Below, piece by piece: positions 34,566-42,068 of a stretch of 64,000 nt of DNA; positions within the stretch are counted from its first letter, which is position 1; each line of letters starts with the position of its first letter. Source of the stretch: Phaeobacter sp. HF9A. GTDB lineage: Bacteria; Pseudomonadota; Alphaproteobacteria; Rhodobacterales; Rhodobacteraceae. Location: positions 1 through 64,000 of the forward strand of contig NZ_JAATOX010000005.1 in the NCBI RefSeq assembly GCF_011806385.1, given 5' to 3'. The position numbers and the translations under genes are program-made. Below the pieces are notes generated by a model, which ran no database searches, was not told the origin of the DNA, and saw only the letters and a list, made by a program, of their open reading frames with translations.

Positions 34566-34751
34566 ATGGAATATGGCATCATCGGCCTTCTGGTCCTCGC
34601 TGCAGACATTTATGCAATCATCCAGGTCTTGGGATCCGGCGCTTCGACCGCAGGTAAAACGGCCTGGGTTCTAGCTATTGTGATCTTGCCCGTTCTTGGC
34701 TTTCTCGCGTGGTTGGTGGCCGGGCCGCGGTCGTCAGGCGTGCGTGTGTAA
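34566..34751 (+). CDS. Small membrane protein, phospholipase D N-terminal (PLDc_N)-like
   Basis: A 61-residue protein with two transmembrane helices (about 4-22 and 31-51) and the WVLAIVILPVLGFLAWLVAG pattern of PLDc_N/YxlE-like domains. The start ATG 34566 follows CGGAGA. No catalytic domain is attached. The role is unknown; position behind an EcfG-type promoter suggests envelope stress. Confidence 0.75.
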   Translation: MEYGIIGLLVLAADIYAIIQVLGSGASTAGKTAWVLAIVILPVLGFLAWLVAGPRSSGVRV

Positions 34752-34875
34752 CCGGATTTCCCAGAATGCAGATCATGTCCCGGATTTTCCGGGCCATGGT
34801 CTTTTGTCGTTTGGAGGCAAGCCGGCACCCTGCGCGTATTGAGGACAGGAGCCAGATAGCAGAAAGGCAGTCGAA

Positions 34876-35220
34876 ATGACCCAAGATACCGATCTGGAAA
34901 CACAGGCGCGCGCGAACGCAGCATATAGCGCCGCCGGGCAATTTTCCCCCGACTGCATCCAAGCGCAAGCCGCCCAGCTGGTGGCGGGTCGTTTGGAAGA
35001 CATCGCTGAAACTGTGCGGCATCTGGATGTTCAGGAGACGATCAACGAGGTGAGCAGCTTCGCCCGCAGAAACCCGGTGGCGTTCCTGGGCGCCACTGCG
35101 CTTGCCGGTTTCGCGGCGACGCGTTTTCTCAAGACGACCACTCCGCAGACGACCTCGGACGACGCCGATGGCGACGTTCTGACCCAGACGAGATCGGAGG
35201 CGCGTTATGCTGCATCGTGA
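34876..35220 (+). CDS. Hypothetical stress-associated membrane protein
   Basis: A 114-residue protein that I do not recognise as a named family. Residues 30-75 look amphipathic (LVAGRLEDIAETVRHLDVQE), followed by one hydrophobic segment RNPVAFLGATALAGFAATRF with the RNP-x-x-F/G pattern also seen in the DUF883-like and DUF3618-like neighbours. It overlaps the next gene by 14 bp, so the two are coupled. It may tether to the membrane surface. Start ATG 34876 follows AGAAAGGCAGTCGAA. Confidence 0.65.
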   Translation: MTQDTDLETQARANAAYSAAGQFSPDCIQAQAAQLVAGRLEDIAETVRHLDVQETINEVSSFARRNPVAFLGATALAGFAATRFLKTTTPQTTSDDADGDVLTQTRSEARYAAS

Positions 35221-35608
35221 CTTGCGCCAGGTTGCCGCTCTCTTCGCCGAAACGCTCCAGAATTTCGGCACGCTGTTTCGTGGCGAAATCGCGCTGGTGA
35301 AGGCAGAATTGAAAGAGAATGCCAGTCGCGCGGGCGTCGGGCTGATCATGCTTGCGGTGGCGGCGATATTAGCGCTCACGGCAACCCAAATTCTGGCGAC
35401 GGCTCTTGTGGCGTGGATCGCGGCATCTGGTCTCTCGGCTGGTCTGGCCGCGCTGATTGTTGGTGTGGCTCTGTTCTTGGGTGCTGCCGGTCTGCTGGCA
35501 GCGGGAAAAGCGCGTTTGACCAGCAAGGCGCTCTTTCCAACCCGCTCGATTCGCAACCTCAAACGTGATGTCGAAAGTATGAAGGAGGCAACCAATGTCC
35601 GCTCCTGA
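35207..35608 (+). CDS. YqjE-like / phage holin superfamily 6-type protein (DUF1469)
   Basis: A 133-residue protein with an N-terminal amphipathic stretch (FAETLQNFGTLFRGEIALVKAEL) and two transmembrane helices (about 42-67 and 75-98), typical of YqjE/holin_6-like proteins. In E. coli yqjE lies between yqjD and yqjK, a similar small-gene cassette. GGAGG precedes ATG 35207. It overlaps both neighbours by 14 bp, so three genes are translated together. Confidence 0.75.
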   Translation: MLHRDLRQVAALFAETLQNFGTLFRGEIALVKAELKENASRAGVGLIMLAVAAILALTATQILATALVAWIAASGLSAGLAALIVGVALFLGAAGLLAAGKARLTSKALFPTRSIRNLKRDVESMKEATNVRS

Positions 35609-36173
35609 TCGGATCGAGGACCAACTGAACGTCGACCGACGCCGTTTTGCAGACTCGCTTTTGCGCCTGTCGAATAGCCTGGCCCCAGATGCTGTATCGG
35701 ATAACCTGACGGCCGCAGCTCATGGCCACGGGGACGGGATGACCCGGCAGGCGTTGCGATTTGCAGGCCGCAATCCGGCGGGCATGGTCTTGACCGGGTT
35801 GGGCGTGGCAATGATGGTTTCCGGGCTTGGCGCGCGACGGAAAACTGCGGAAGCGTCACCTGCCCGCAGCGCGACCTCTGCGGAAGCGACCTCTGTCGGC
35901 ATTGAGGCTCGCGTCGCTGCGGCGGATGCGGCCATCAAGCCGGAAAAAATCGAAGTCCATGCCACTGAGGCCACTGAGGCGGCTGGCCGCTCGCGCGGTT
36001 TCTATGCCCAAAATCCGCTCGCGGTCGGCGCGATCACGCTGGGGCTGGGGGCATTGATCGGCACAATGTTGCCTGCGACACGGCGCAAGGAGATGGAGAA
36101 CGCAAGCCCCCAGGCTGATAAGACACAGAGAGATGTCGGCGCAGACACCGCGTCTGCCTCAGGGCACAGCTGA
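35595..36173 (+). CDS. DUF3618-like membrane protein
   Basis: A 192-residue protein. The N-terminus (RIEDQLNVDRRRFADSLLRL) resembles DUF3618. Two hydrophobic segments follow RNP-type motifs: GRNPAGMVLTGLGVAMMVSG at about 57-76 and AQNPLAVGAITLGLGALIG near 140-160. An Ala/Glu-rich linker lies between. The C-terminus is polar. GGAGG precedes ATG 35595. The pattern of amphipathic helix plus glycine-rich anchor is shared with the two genes upstream, suggesting one membrane-associated assembly. Confidence 0.65.
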   Translation: MSAPDRIEDQLNVDRRRFADSLLRLSNSLAPDAVSDNLTAAAHGHGDGMTRQALRFAGRNPAGMVLTGLGVAMMVSGLGARRKTAEASPARSATSAEATSVGIEARVAAADAAIKPEKIEVHATEATEAAGRSRGFYAQNPLAVGAITLGLGALIGTMLPATRRKEMENASPQADKTQRDVGADTASASGHS

Positions 36174-36178
36174 CTGAG

Positions 36179-37207
36179 ATGAGCGGTTTTCTAGATACAA
36201 CCCTGAGCGGGCGTGGCGTCAGGGTTATGCTGTTGATCTTGACGATCATCAGCATAACCGTGTCCCTGCATCTGGCGCAGCACATCCTGGCCCCCATGAG
36301 CTTTGCCCTCGTCCTTGGCGTTGTTGTGTCGCCATTGGCTGATCGGCTGGCCCGCCATCATGTGCCCCATGTGGTGATCGCCCTGGGGCTGTTGCTGCTA
36401 TCGACTGTCTTCGTCGCAACCGTAATGTTGTTGATCGAACCGATCGTGAATGTGCTGATCCGAGAGCTGCCGCGGATCAAATTCGTCGCAATGGGATTGA
36501 TAGATCAGGCGTCACAGCTGCTGCGCGGTATCGAAACGATCAGTCAGGAAATAGAGCAGAGCGTCGGCGCAGAAGCGGTCAAGCCGCAGACCGCGATTCC
36601 GTCGGTCCGAGACGCTCTGTGGCTGGCACCCAGCTTTGTGTCGCAGGTGTTCATCTTTGTCGGCACGCTGTTCTTCTTCACTCTGGCGCGCAACGATCTC
36701 TATCGTCAAATGGGATCGGCGGAAAACCGGCTGAGAAGAGCAGACAAGATCGTGTCCAGCTATTTCGCGGCAATCACCTTCGTGAACACAGGGCTGGGTA
36801 TCGTCACTGCCATTGTGATGATGGCGCTTGGTGTCGAATACGCGGTGCTTTGGGGCCTGGCCGCCGGTTTGCTCAACTTCGTGCTGTATCTGGGGCCTTT
36901 GCTCATCATGATAGGTCTCGCCATTGCCGGCATGATCCAGTTCCACGGCGCCTACGCGTTCCTGCCGCCGCTTTTGTTTTTCGCGATCAACCTTGCCGAA
37001 GCCAATTTTGCCACGCCTCTTGTTGTTGGACAGCGCATGGCGGTAAACCCGCTGGTCGTCTTTCTGGCGATCGTGTTCGGTCTTTGGCTCTGGGGTCCAA
37101 TAGGCGCCTTTGTCGCTCTGCCACTGCTGCTCTGGCTCGGGGTGCTGTTGCAGCCCGCGGCGGCACCTGGCGCACATTCGGGGGGGCGCTTGCATAGCCT
37201 GAGTTAG
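36179..37207 (+). CDS. AI-2E family transporter (PerM/TqsA-like permease)
   Basis: A 342-residue membrane protein with about eight transmembrane helices, the usual PerM family length. Typical parts are the N-terminal helical pair, a soluble segment (about 85-140) and the C-terminal GPIGAFVALPLLLWLGVLL. Family members export AI-2 or act as ion antiporters; the name does not prove a signalling role. It follows the DUF3618-like gene by 5 bp and probably ends the envelope-stress operon started at 34507. Confidence 0.85.
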   Translation: MSGFLDTTLSGRGVRVMLLILTIISITVSLHLAQHILAPMSFALVLGVVVSPLADRLARHHVPHVVIALGLLLLSTVFVATVMLLIEPIVNVLIRELPRIKFVAMGLIDQASQLLRGIETISQEIEQSVGAEAVKPQTAIPSVRDALWLAPSFVSQVFIFVGTLFFFTLARNDLYRQMGSAENRLRRADKIVSSYFAAITFVNTGLGIVTAIVMMALGVEYAVLWGLAAGLLNFVLYLGPLLIMIGLAIAGMIQFHGAYAFLPPLLFFAINLAEANFATPLVVGQRMAVNPLVVFLAIVFGLWLWGPIGAFVALPLLLWLGVLLQPAAAPGAHSGGRLHSLS

Positions 37208-37372
37208 ACTGCTGACCATACCACTTGCCCGCCGATAGGTTTCGGCGTTTGGAACTGGGTCGCCCGCGATGGCGCCCGGCAGAGGCAATTTCTGTGTTTT
37301 GGTATGTCATAGATTAATGCGTTTCACGTGATTGCGGTGCACCACCTGCCTCTCAAACCACGAGGAAACCTG

Positions 37373-37759
37373 ATGAGCACCACAGCCGAACGGGCCGCCC
37401 AACCCATTCTGATCTTGACACCGCATGCCATGGAAGCTGCCGATATCAGCGATTACTTGATTAGACGGGGCTATCCGATTGTCATCTCGGAACTCCAGCT
37501 GAATGGGATCATGTCGCCAATGGAGGACACGACAATGCCGCCGCCGGTGGTGTTCTTTGGCTTTCAGGTCAACCAAACGGCAGCACGCCAGTGGCTCGAC
37601 GCAGCCCTGGCGCGGGATTGGCCAGTCGTTCTTGTAAACGGTGATACAACGGAGGCGGAATACCAGGGACTGCTGATGTTGAGCCGCCCGTTTGACACCG
37701 CCCACCTGGACGCCATCATGGACAGGCTCGAACAGTCGCCCGTCTTCGCGCCCGGATAA
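37373..37759 (+). CDS. Receiver-like protein without phosphoacceptor (pseudo-receiver)
   Basis: A 128-residue protein whose size and alternating strand-helix pattern fit a CheY-like fold (AQPILILTP, PPPVVFFGF, DWPVVLVNG, LLMLSRPFDTAHLDAIMDRL). Where a receiver has an aspartate after strand 3 the sequence reads VVFFGFQVN, and the KP switch lysine is replaced in SRPF. It should not take part in normal phosphotransfer. GAGGAAA precedes ATG 37373. It sits directly before a degenerate sensor kinase in the stress island. The receiver call is moderate; no close family is recognised. Confidence 0.6.
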   Translation: MSTTAERAAQPILILTPHAMEAADISDYLIRRGYPIVISELQLNGIMSPMEDTTMPPPVVFFGFQVNQTAARQWLDAALARDWPVVLVNGDTTEAEYQGLLMLSRPFDTAHLDAIMDRLEQSPVFAPG

Positions 37760-37813
37760 CTGTCTCTCGCCCGTCTCAATCGAGCAAAATGGGCCTGTAT
37801 CTACTTTTTTACT

Positions 37814-37838
37814 GGAACCCGAGCCGCTGCCGTGCGTT
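37814..37838 (+). promoter_or_regulatory. EcfG-type promoter for the sensor kinase gene
   Basis: GGAAC at 37814-37818, 16 bp spacer, CGTT at 37835-37838. An exact consensus match, about 110 bp before the kinase gene. Confidence 0.85.
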
Positions 37839-37950
37839 TCATTCAGGCGGCTGCGAACCGAAAACCTAACGCCGTAATCTTTGCGGCGCTCCTTCGATTT
37901 CGCTAGCTCCAGCGGATATGACGTGTACAGGAACGACGAAACACAAACTT

Positions 37951-39624
37951 ATGATAACCAAACGTTTCTTCAAGACGATCTTCGCGAGAATTGCGGCGTT
38001 GATGACCCTGGCGATGTTGCCGCTGGGCCTGATAGCTGTGTATCAGACCCGTGTTGTCGTCGAAGATGCACGGACCCTTTCCTCCTCGGCGTTGATGGCG
38101 CGGACGGTGGCCGCTGCATCCGAGGAACGCGAGCTCATCAAGACGGCCCTTGGCGCTGCCGAGGGCGTGGCTGCGGTGATGGCAGAGATCGACCCATCGC
38201 GCTGTACCGCCGCACTGGACGCTTTGGTCGCTGGCCACTCGCTTGTAAGTGCCGCCGTGCTCAAGGACCCCGATGGCAATGCACGATGCCGGTCCACCTT
38301 CGAGGCAGTGTATTTTTCCAAAGGCGCAAGATTCTATGAATTGCTGGAAAGACGCGAACCTTTTGTCAGCTTATTGCCGGCCAAGGATTTGCCGGGGCGC
38401 TACGTTGTCGTCGTGTCGCAACCAATCTTTGAGGATGGTCAGCTCGATTCCGTTCTGTTGCTGTCTATCCCCTCTGACAGGACGAGTTCCGCCATGCGGA
38501 GCCCCGAAAGCGAGGTGGGGTTGACGCTTGCGTCTATCAACCTCGAAGGGGAGCTCGTGTCGGCCAATACCGAACTGGCCGAGGCTGTTCGATATCTTCC
38601 AGACGATATTCCGCTGACATATCTTCCCGACCGCATGAACCAGACATTCGTTGCATCGAGCTGGAATGGCGAGGATCGGTTTTACGCCATCGTTCCGATG
38701 ATTGATAATGCGCTCTTTCTGGTGGGAAGTTGGCCGGTGTCAGTCCTGCCGACAGCCAAATCGCGGCTTCAAGATACAATGGCGGTCTTGTTTCCCTTGC
38801 TGATGTGGGCGGCAGGGCTGGGTGTTGCGCTGTTCGGGATGCGCTGGGTGGTTACCAACCATGTGGCTGAACTGCGATCGGCAATGCGCCGCTATGCTCT
38901 GGGCGAACGGGACAGCACGCCTCTTGCCACCAAAAACCCGCCGATCGAGATGGAAGAAGCCCAAAGGGCCTTTAACCGAATGGCAATGCTGTTGTCCGAG
39001 GCGGAGCAGCGTCGCGAACAGGATCTGAAAGACAAGGAAGTCCTGCTGCGGGAAGTGCATCACAGGGTGAAAAACAACCTTCAGCATATCGCGTCGCTGG
39101 TGAACATGCAGTTGCGCAAGACGACATCGACCGAAGTTCGTCGTATCCTGAGCGGGTTGAACAAGCGTGTACGCGGGCTGGCTGTTCTGCACCGCTCGCT
39201 GTTCAATACGCCAAGCACCGCAACGGTCGATGCCGCGGAACTGGTCAAGGCCGTGATCGTGGATTTGCAAAGCAGTTACGATCAAAATTCGACCCCCGCC
39301 ATCTCGACAGAGCTGGCTTCGGTTGATCTGTTACCTGATCAGGCGATCCCTCTTTCATTGCTGGTCGCCGAGATGCTGACCGAAGTTATGGGGGACAATG
39401 GCGATGCGACGCTCCAGATCAAGGTGGAGCTGCATCGGCTGGATCAGGACCGGGTTCGCCTTATCGTTCAATCCGACTCTGTGCCGTCCGGCGAGGGAGA
39501 CGGGGTTGGCAAGATGCTGATCGCTGCCTTCATTCGCCAATTGGGCGGCGAGGGCGAAACCGGGACCGAAGATGCGCGCTATGTTGCCAGGGTGGATTTT
39601 CTGCGCAACGAAGTCGCCGGTTAG
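37951..39624 (+). CDS. HisKA_2-type sensor histidine kinase with degenerate ATPase domain
   Basis: A 557-residue membrane sensor. TM1 is near residues 13-31, an extracytoplasmic sensor domain spans about 35-275, TM2 about 277-297, then HAMP-like linker. The phosphoacceptor motif VHHRVKNNLQHIASLVNMQL places the histidine near residue 371 and matches the HisKA_2 kinases that feed PhyR. The ATPase part is poorly kept: the N-box ELxxNA reads EMLTEV, and the DxGxG loop reads SDSVPSGEG. It may therefore be a pseudokinase or phosphatase. ATG 37951 is taken; an in-frame ATG at 37918 is possible. An EcfG-type promoter precedes it. Confidence 0.82.
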   Translation: MITKRFFKTIFARIAALMTLAMLPLGLIAVYQTRVVVEDARTLSSSALMARTVAAASEERELIKTALGAAEGVAAVMAEIDPSRCTAALDALVAGHSLVSAAVLKDPDGNARCRSTFEAVYFSKGARFYELLERREPFVSLLPAKDLPGRYVVVVSQPIFEDGQLDSVLLLSIPSDRTSSAMRSPESEVGLTLASINLEGELVSANTELAEAVRYLPDDIPLTYLPDRMNQTFVASSWNGEDRFYAIVPMIDNALFLVGSWPVSVLPTAKSRLQDTMAVLFPLLMWAAGLGVALFGMRWVVTNHVAELRSAMRRYALGERDSTPLATKNPPIEMEEAQRAFNRMAMLLSEAEQRREQDLKDKEVLLREVHHRVKNNLQHIASLVNMQLRKTTSTEVRRILSGLNKRVRGLAVLHRSLFNTPSTATVDAAELVKAVIVDLQSSYDQNSTPAISTELASVDLLPDQAIPLSLLVAEMLTEVMGDNGDATLQIKVELHRLDQDRVRLIVQSDSVPSGEGDGVGKMLIAAFIRQLGGEGETGTEDARYVARVDFLRNEVAG

Positions 39625-39632
39625 GAGCTGCA

Positions 39633-41078
39633 ATGCCATCCGACTTTACCGTTTTGGTAACAGCTGAAGAAGCCTTTCCCGCCTTTGAACGGGCGGTGCT
39701 TGCGGCGCGCTCGCATCTGACCGCCGGATTTCGCATTTTCGACATGGACACCCGACTGCGCAGTCAAGAGGCGCAGGAAATTGGGGAGACATGGTTCGAT
39801 CTACTTGCGCATCTGATTACCAAGGGTATTCGCATTGACCTGACGGTCAGTGATTTTGACCCGGATATGGCGGCAGATCTGCATGCGATGTCCAAAAAGA
39901 CCGTTGAACAGGGCGCGGCACTGGCGCGGGCCACCGGCGCGGATGCGTCCCAATTGCGAGTGCGGATGCATCTGCATCCGGCGCAGGCAGGGCTATTGCC
40001 CCGTATACTGCTCGCACCGGCGGTGTTTCACCGACGTCGGAACGACCCCGCTCTCAAGGATCGCCCCTCATTCTCCCTGCCGCCCCTGCATCCCGCCTCT
40101 CACCACCAGAAAGTCGCCGTGGTGGACGATGAAACACTCTATATCGGTGGCCTGGACCTGAATGATCGCCGATATGACACCTGCGATCATACGCTGCCAG
40201 CGCATATGTCCTGGTCAGATGTACAGGTGTTGCTGCGTGGGCCAGCCGCCCGCGAGGCCCGAGAACATCTGGAAAGCCTCGATGAGGTCACCGCTGGCCG
40301 GCAAGCCCCCTCGCGGGCGCCGCATCTGTTGCGCACGCTCTCCGCGCCGCGCCGCCTGCAACTTCCGTTCCTGTCGCCGCGCATCCTGCTGAGCGAAATC
40401 GAACAGGCGCATCTGACGGCCTTTCGCCAGGCACGACACATGATTCATATCGAAACGCAATTCCTCCGCTCCAGCCGGATTGCGGAGGGCTTGGCCGAGG
40501 CGGCAACCCGCAATGCCGATCTGCGCGCGGTGATTGTCCTGCCGGGGACGCCGCAGGAACTGGCCTATGAGGAACACAAGGGCCTGGATGTACGCTTTGG
40601 GATCGCGCGCGCCCGGTCGGCATTGAAAACCGTTCGCCACGGATTCGGTGCGCGCCTGCTGGTCGCGGCGCCTGTTCGCCCGGTAATGGCTGCGCGCGAA
40701 ACACGTGCGACCCTCGCCGGATCGCCTCTTATTCATGTCCATAACAAGGTTCTGTTGGTCGATGACAGCTATGTGCTGATCGGCTCCGCCAACCTCAATG
40801 GGCGATCTATGCGCTGGGATACGGAACTGGCCGTCGAGTCCAGGGATCCGGTCACCCTTGCCGCCGCACGCCGAAAGCTGCTTCAGCATTGGTGGTTCGA
40901 TCCGCTCCCATCCGAAGCGATGGATTGCCAACAGTCCTTTGACTGGTGGAAACGGGAGATCAGCCTAAATGGGTCCCGCTTGCCGAAGAACCGAACCGGA
41001 TATCTGGTTCCCTTTGCCGTGGACCGGAACACGGATGTGGAACAAGATCTACCCGGGGTGACCGAAAATATCGTCTAG
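39633..41078 (+). CDS. Phospholipase D family protein
   Basis: A 481-residue protein with two HKD motifs: H158-x-K160-x4-D165 in HHQKVAVVDDETLYIGGLDL, and H370-x-K372-x4-D377 in HVHNKVLLVDDSYVLIGSANLN. The spacing and length fit bacterial phospholipase D / cardiolipin-synthase-like enzymes that act on phospholipid head groups. No signal peptide or membrane helix is seen, so it is cytoplasmic or membrane-associated. It starts 8 bp after the kinase stop (GGAGCTGCA upstream), so it is cotranscribed from the EcfG-type promoter. Confidence 0.88.
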   Translation: MPSDFTVLVTAEEAFPAFERAVLAARSHLTAGFRIFDMDTRLRSQEAQEIGETWFDLLAHLITKGIRIDLTVSDFDPDMAADLHAMSKKTVEQGAALARATGADASQLRVRMHLHPAQAGLLPRILLAPAVFHRRRNDPALKDRPSFSLPPLHPASHHQKVAVVDDETLYIGGLDLNDRRYDTCDHTLPAHMSWSDVQVLLRGPAAREAREHLESLDEVTAGRQAPSRAPHLLRTLSAPRRLQLPFLSPRILLSEIEQAHLTAFRQARHMIHIETQFLRSSRIAEGLAEAATRNADLRAVIVLPGTPQELAYEEHKGLDVRFGIARARSALKTVRHGFGARLLVAAPVRPVMAARETRATLAGSPLIHVHNKVLLVDDSYVLIGSANLNGRSMRWDTELAVESRDPVTLAAARRKLLQHWWFDPLPSEAMDCQQSFDWWKREISLNGSRLPKNRTGYLVPFAVDRNTDVEQDLPGVTENIV

Positions 41079-41180
41079 CTCCTGCGCCGCGCCTCCGGTG
41101 CGCCATGGGCCGCACAGCGGCCCCCGGGCCTTGTGCTGATGGCAGTTCTCGCTGCGTGAAAGAAAACAACGCCTGATCAT

Positions 41181-41205
41181 GGAACCCTACACCGTTTGCC
41201 GCGTT
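41181..41205 (+). promoter_or_regulatory. EcfG-type promoter for csbD-like gene
   Basis: GGAAC at 41181-41185, 16 bp spacer, CGTT at 41202-41205. An exact consensus match, 53 bp before the CsbD-family gene. Confidence 0.87.
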
Positions 41206-41258
41206 GACTCCATGACGCCGCACCGCGGCGCGCACCTTAGCTCTGAAGGAGAAAAGAC

Positions 41259-41456
41259 ATGGACGAAGATCGCTTCACCGGAAAATGGACTGAGTTGAAA
41301 GGTCGTCTGCGAGAGACATATGGCGACCTGACCGATGATGAGCTGGAACAGGCCAAAGGTGAGCGCGAACAGCTCGAAGGGTTGTTGCAGCAGCGTCTGG
41401 GCAAGACCAAGGACGAGGTGCGCAGCACCGTTGACCGCATGCTCGAAAGCATCTGA
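41259..41456 (+). CDS. CsbD family stress protein
   Basis: A 65-residue highly charged protein. WTELKGRLRETYGDLTDDEL is the CsbD family signature (KGKVKExxGxLTDDxL type). CsbD-like proteins are among the most strongly induced in general stress regulons but have no known activity. AAGGAGAAAAGAC precedes ATG 41259. It is first in a two-gene unit with a pyridoxamine-oxidase-like gene, behind a perfect EcfG-type promoter. Confidence 0.9.
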   Translation: MDEDRFTGKWTELKGRLRETYGDLTDDELEQAKGEREQLEGLLQQRLGKTKDEVRSTVDRMLESI

Positions 41457-41457
41457 G

Positions 41458-41973
41458 ATGGCGCATCGACCAGACACAGATCAGGAAGCGGCCGAGCAAC
41501 TCTGGCGCCGTCTTGAAGACACCCGCGCGGGAATGTTGTTCGTTGATGACAGCGCTCAGCATCCGCAGCCGATGACCCATTTTGCCGACCCCGAAAGCGG
41601 AGCGATCTGGTTCATCACCTCTGCGGATACGGATCTGGTTGCCGCCGTTGGCTTGGGGGCAGAGGCGACCTTTGTCTACCAATCCCAGAAAGGCGATTAT
41701 CATGCCTCGATCAAGGGGCCGTTGGTTGTCTCTGAGAGTGCCGAAAAACTCGACAGCCTGTGGAGCGCTCCGGTTGCTGAGTGGTTCGAGAAGGGCCGCG
41801 AAGACCCAAAGGTCACGCTATTGCAACTGACCCCGCGCGAAGCGGGGGTCTGGGCGTCGGAGTCCAACTCGATCCTGGTGGGGCTAAAGCTGCTCACCGC
41901 CGCGATGAGCGAAGATGGGACCGCACCCGATGTCGGTGTTCATCGCGTGATCAACTTTCGTGATGTCGCCTGA
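41458..41973 (+). CDS. Pyridoxamine 5'-phosphate oxidase-like, general stress protein 26 family
   Basis: A 171-residue split-barrel flavin-binding-like protein. AGMLFVDDSAQHPQPMTHFA and IWFITSADTDLVAAV match the general stress protein 26 branch, and WFEKGREDPKVTLLQLTPRE the later strands. Members bind FMN or F420-like cofactors; the substrate is unknown. It starts 2 bp after the CsbD stop, so the two are cotranscribed. A strong terminator follows. Confidence 0.87.
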   Translation: MAHRPDTDQEAAEQLWRRLEDTRAGMLFVDDSAQHPQPMTHFADPESGAIWFITSADTDLVAAVGLGAEATFVYQSQKGDYHASIKGPLVVSESAEKLDSLWSAPVAEWFEKGREDPKVTLLQLTPREAGVWASESNSILVGLKLLTAAMSEDGTAPDVGVHRVINFRDVA

Positions 41974-41995
41974 TTGACAATCGCCACATGCGCAA

Positions 41996-42025
41996 ATGGC
42001 CCGCCGGACCAACCCGGCGGGCCAT
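41996..42025. terminator. Strong bidirectional terminator
   Basis: ATGGCCCGCCGG (41996-42007) pairs perfectly with CCGGCGGGCCAT (42014-42025) around ACCAAC. It lies between the converging stress gene and the phytochrome gene. Confidence 0.8.
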
Positions 42026-42068
42026 CTATAATTGCCCAAGCTCCATGATCATCAACGCGCGCCCTGCC

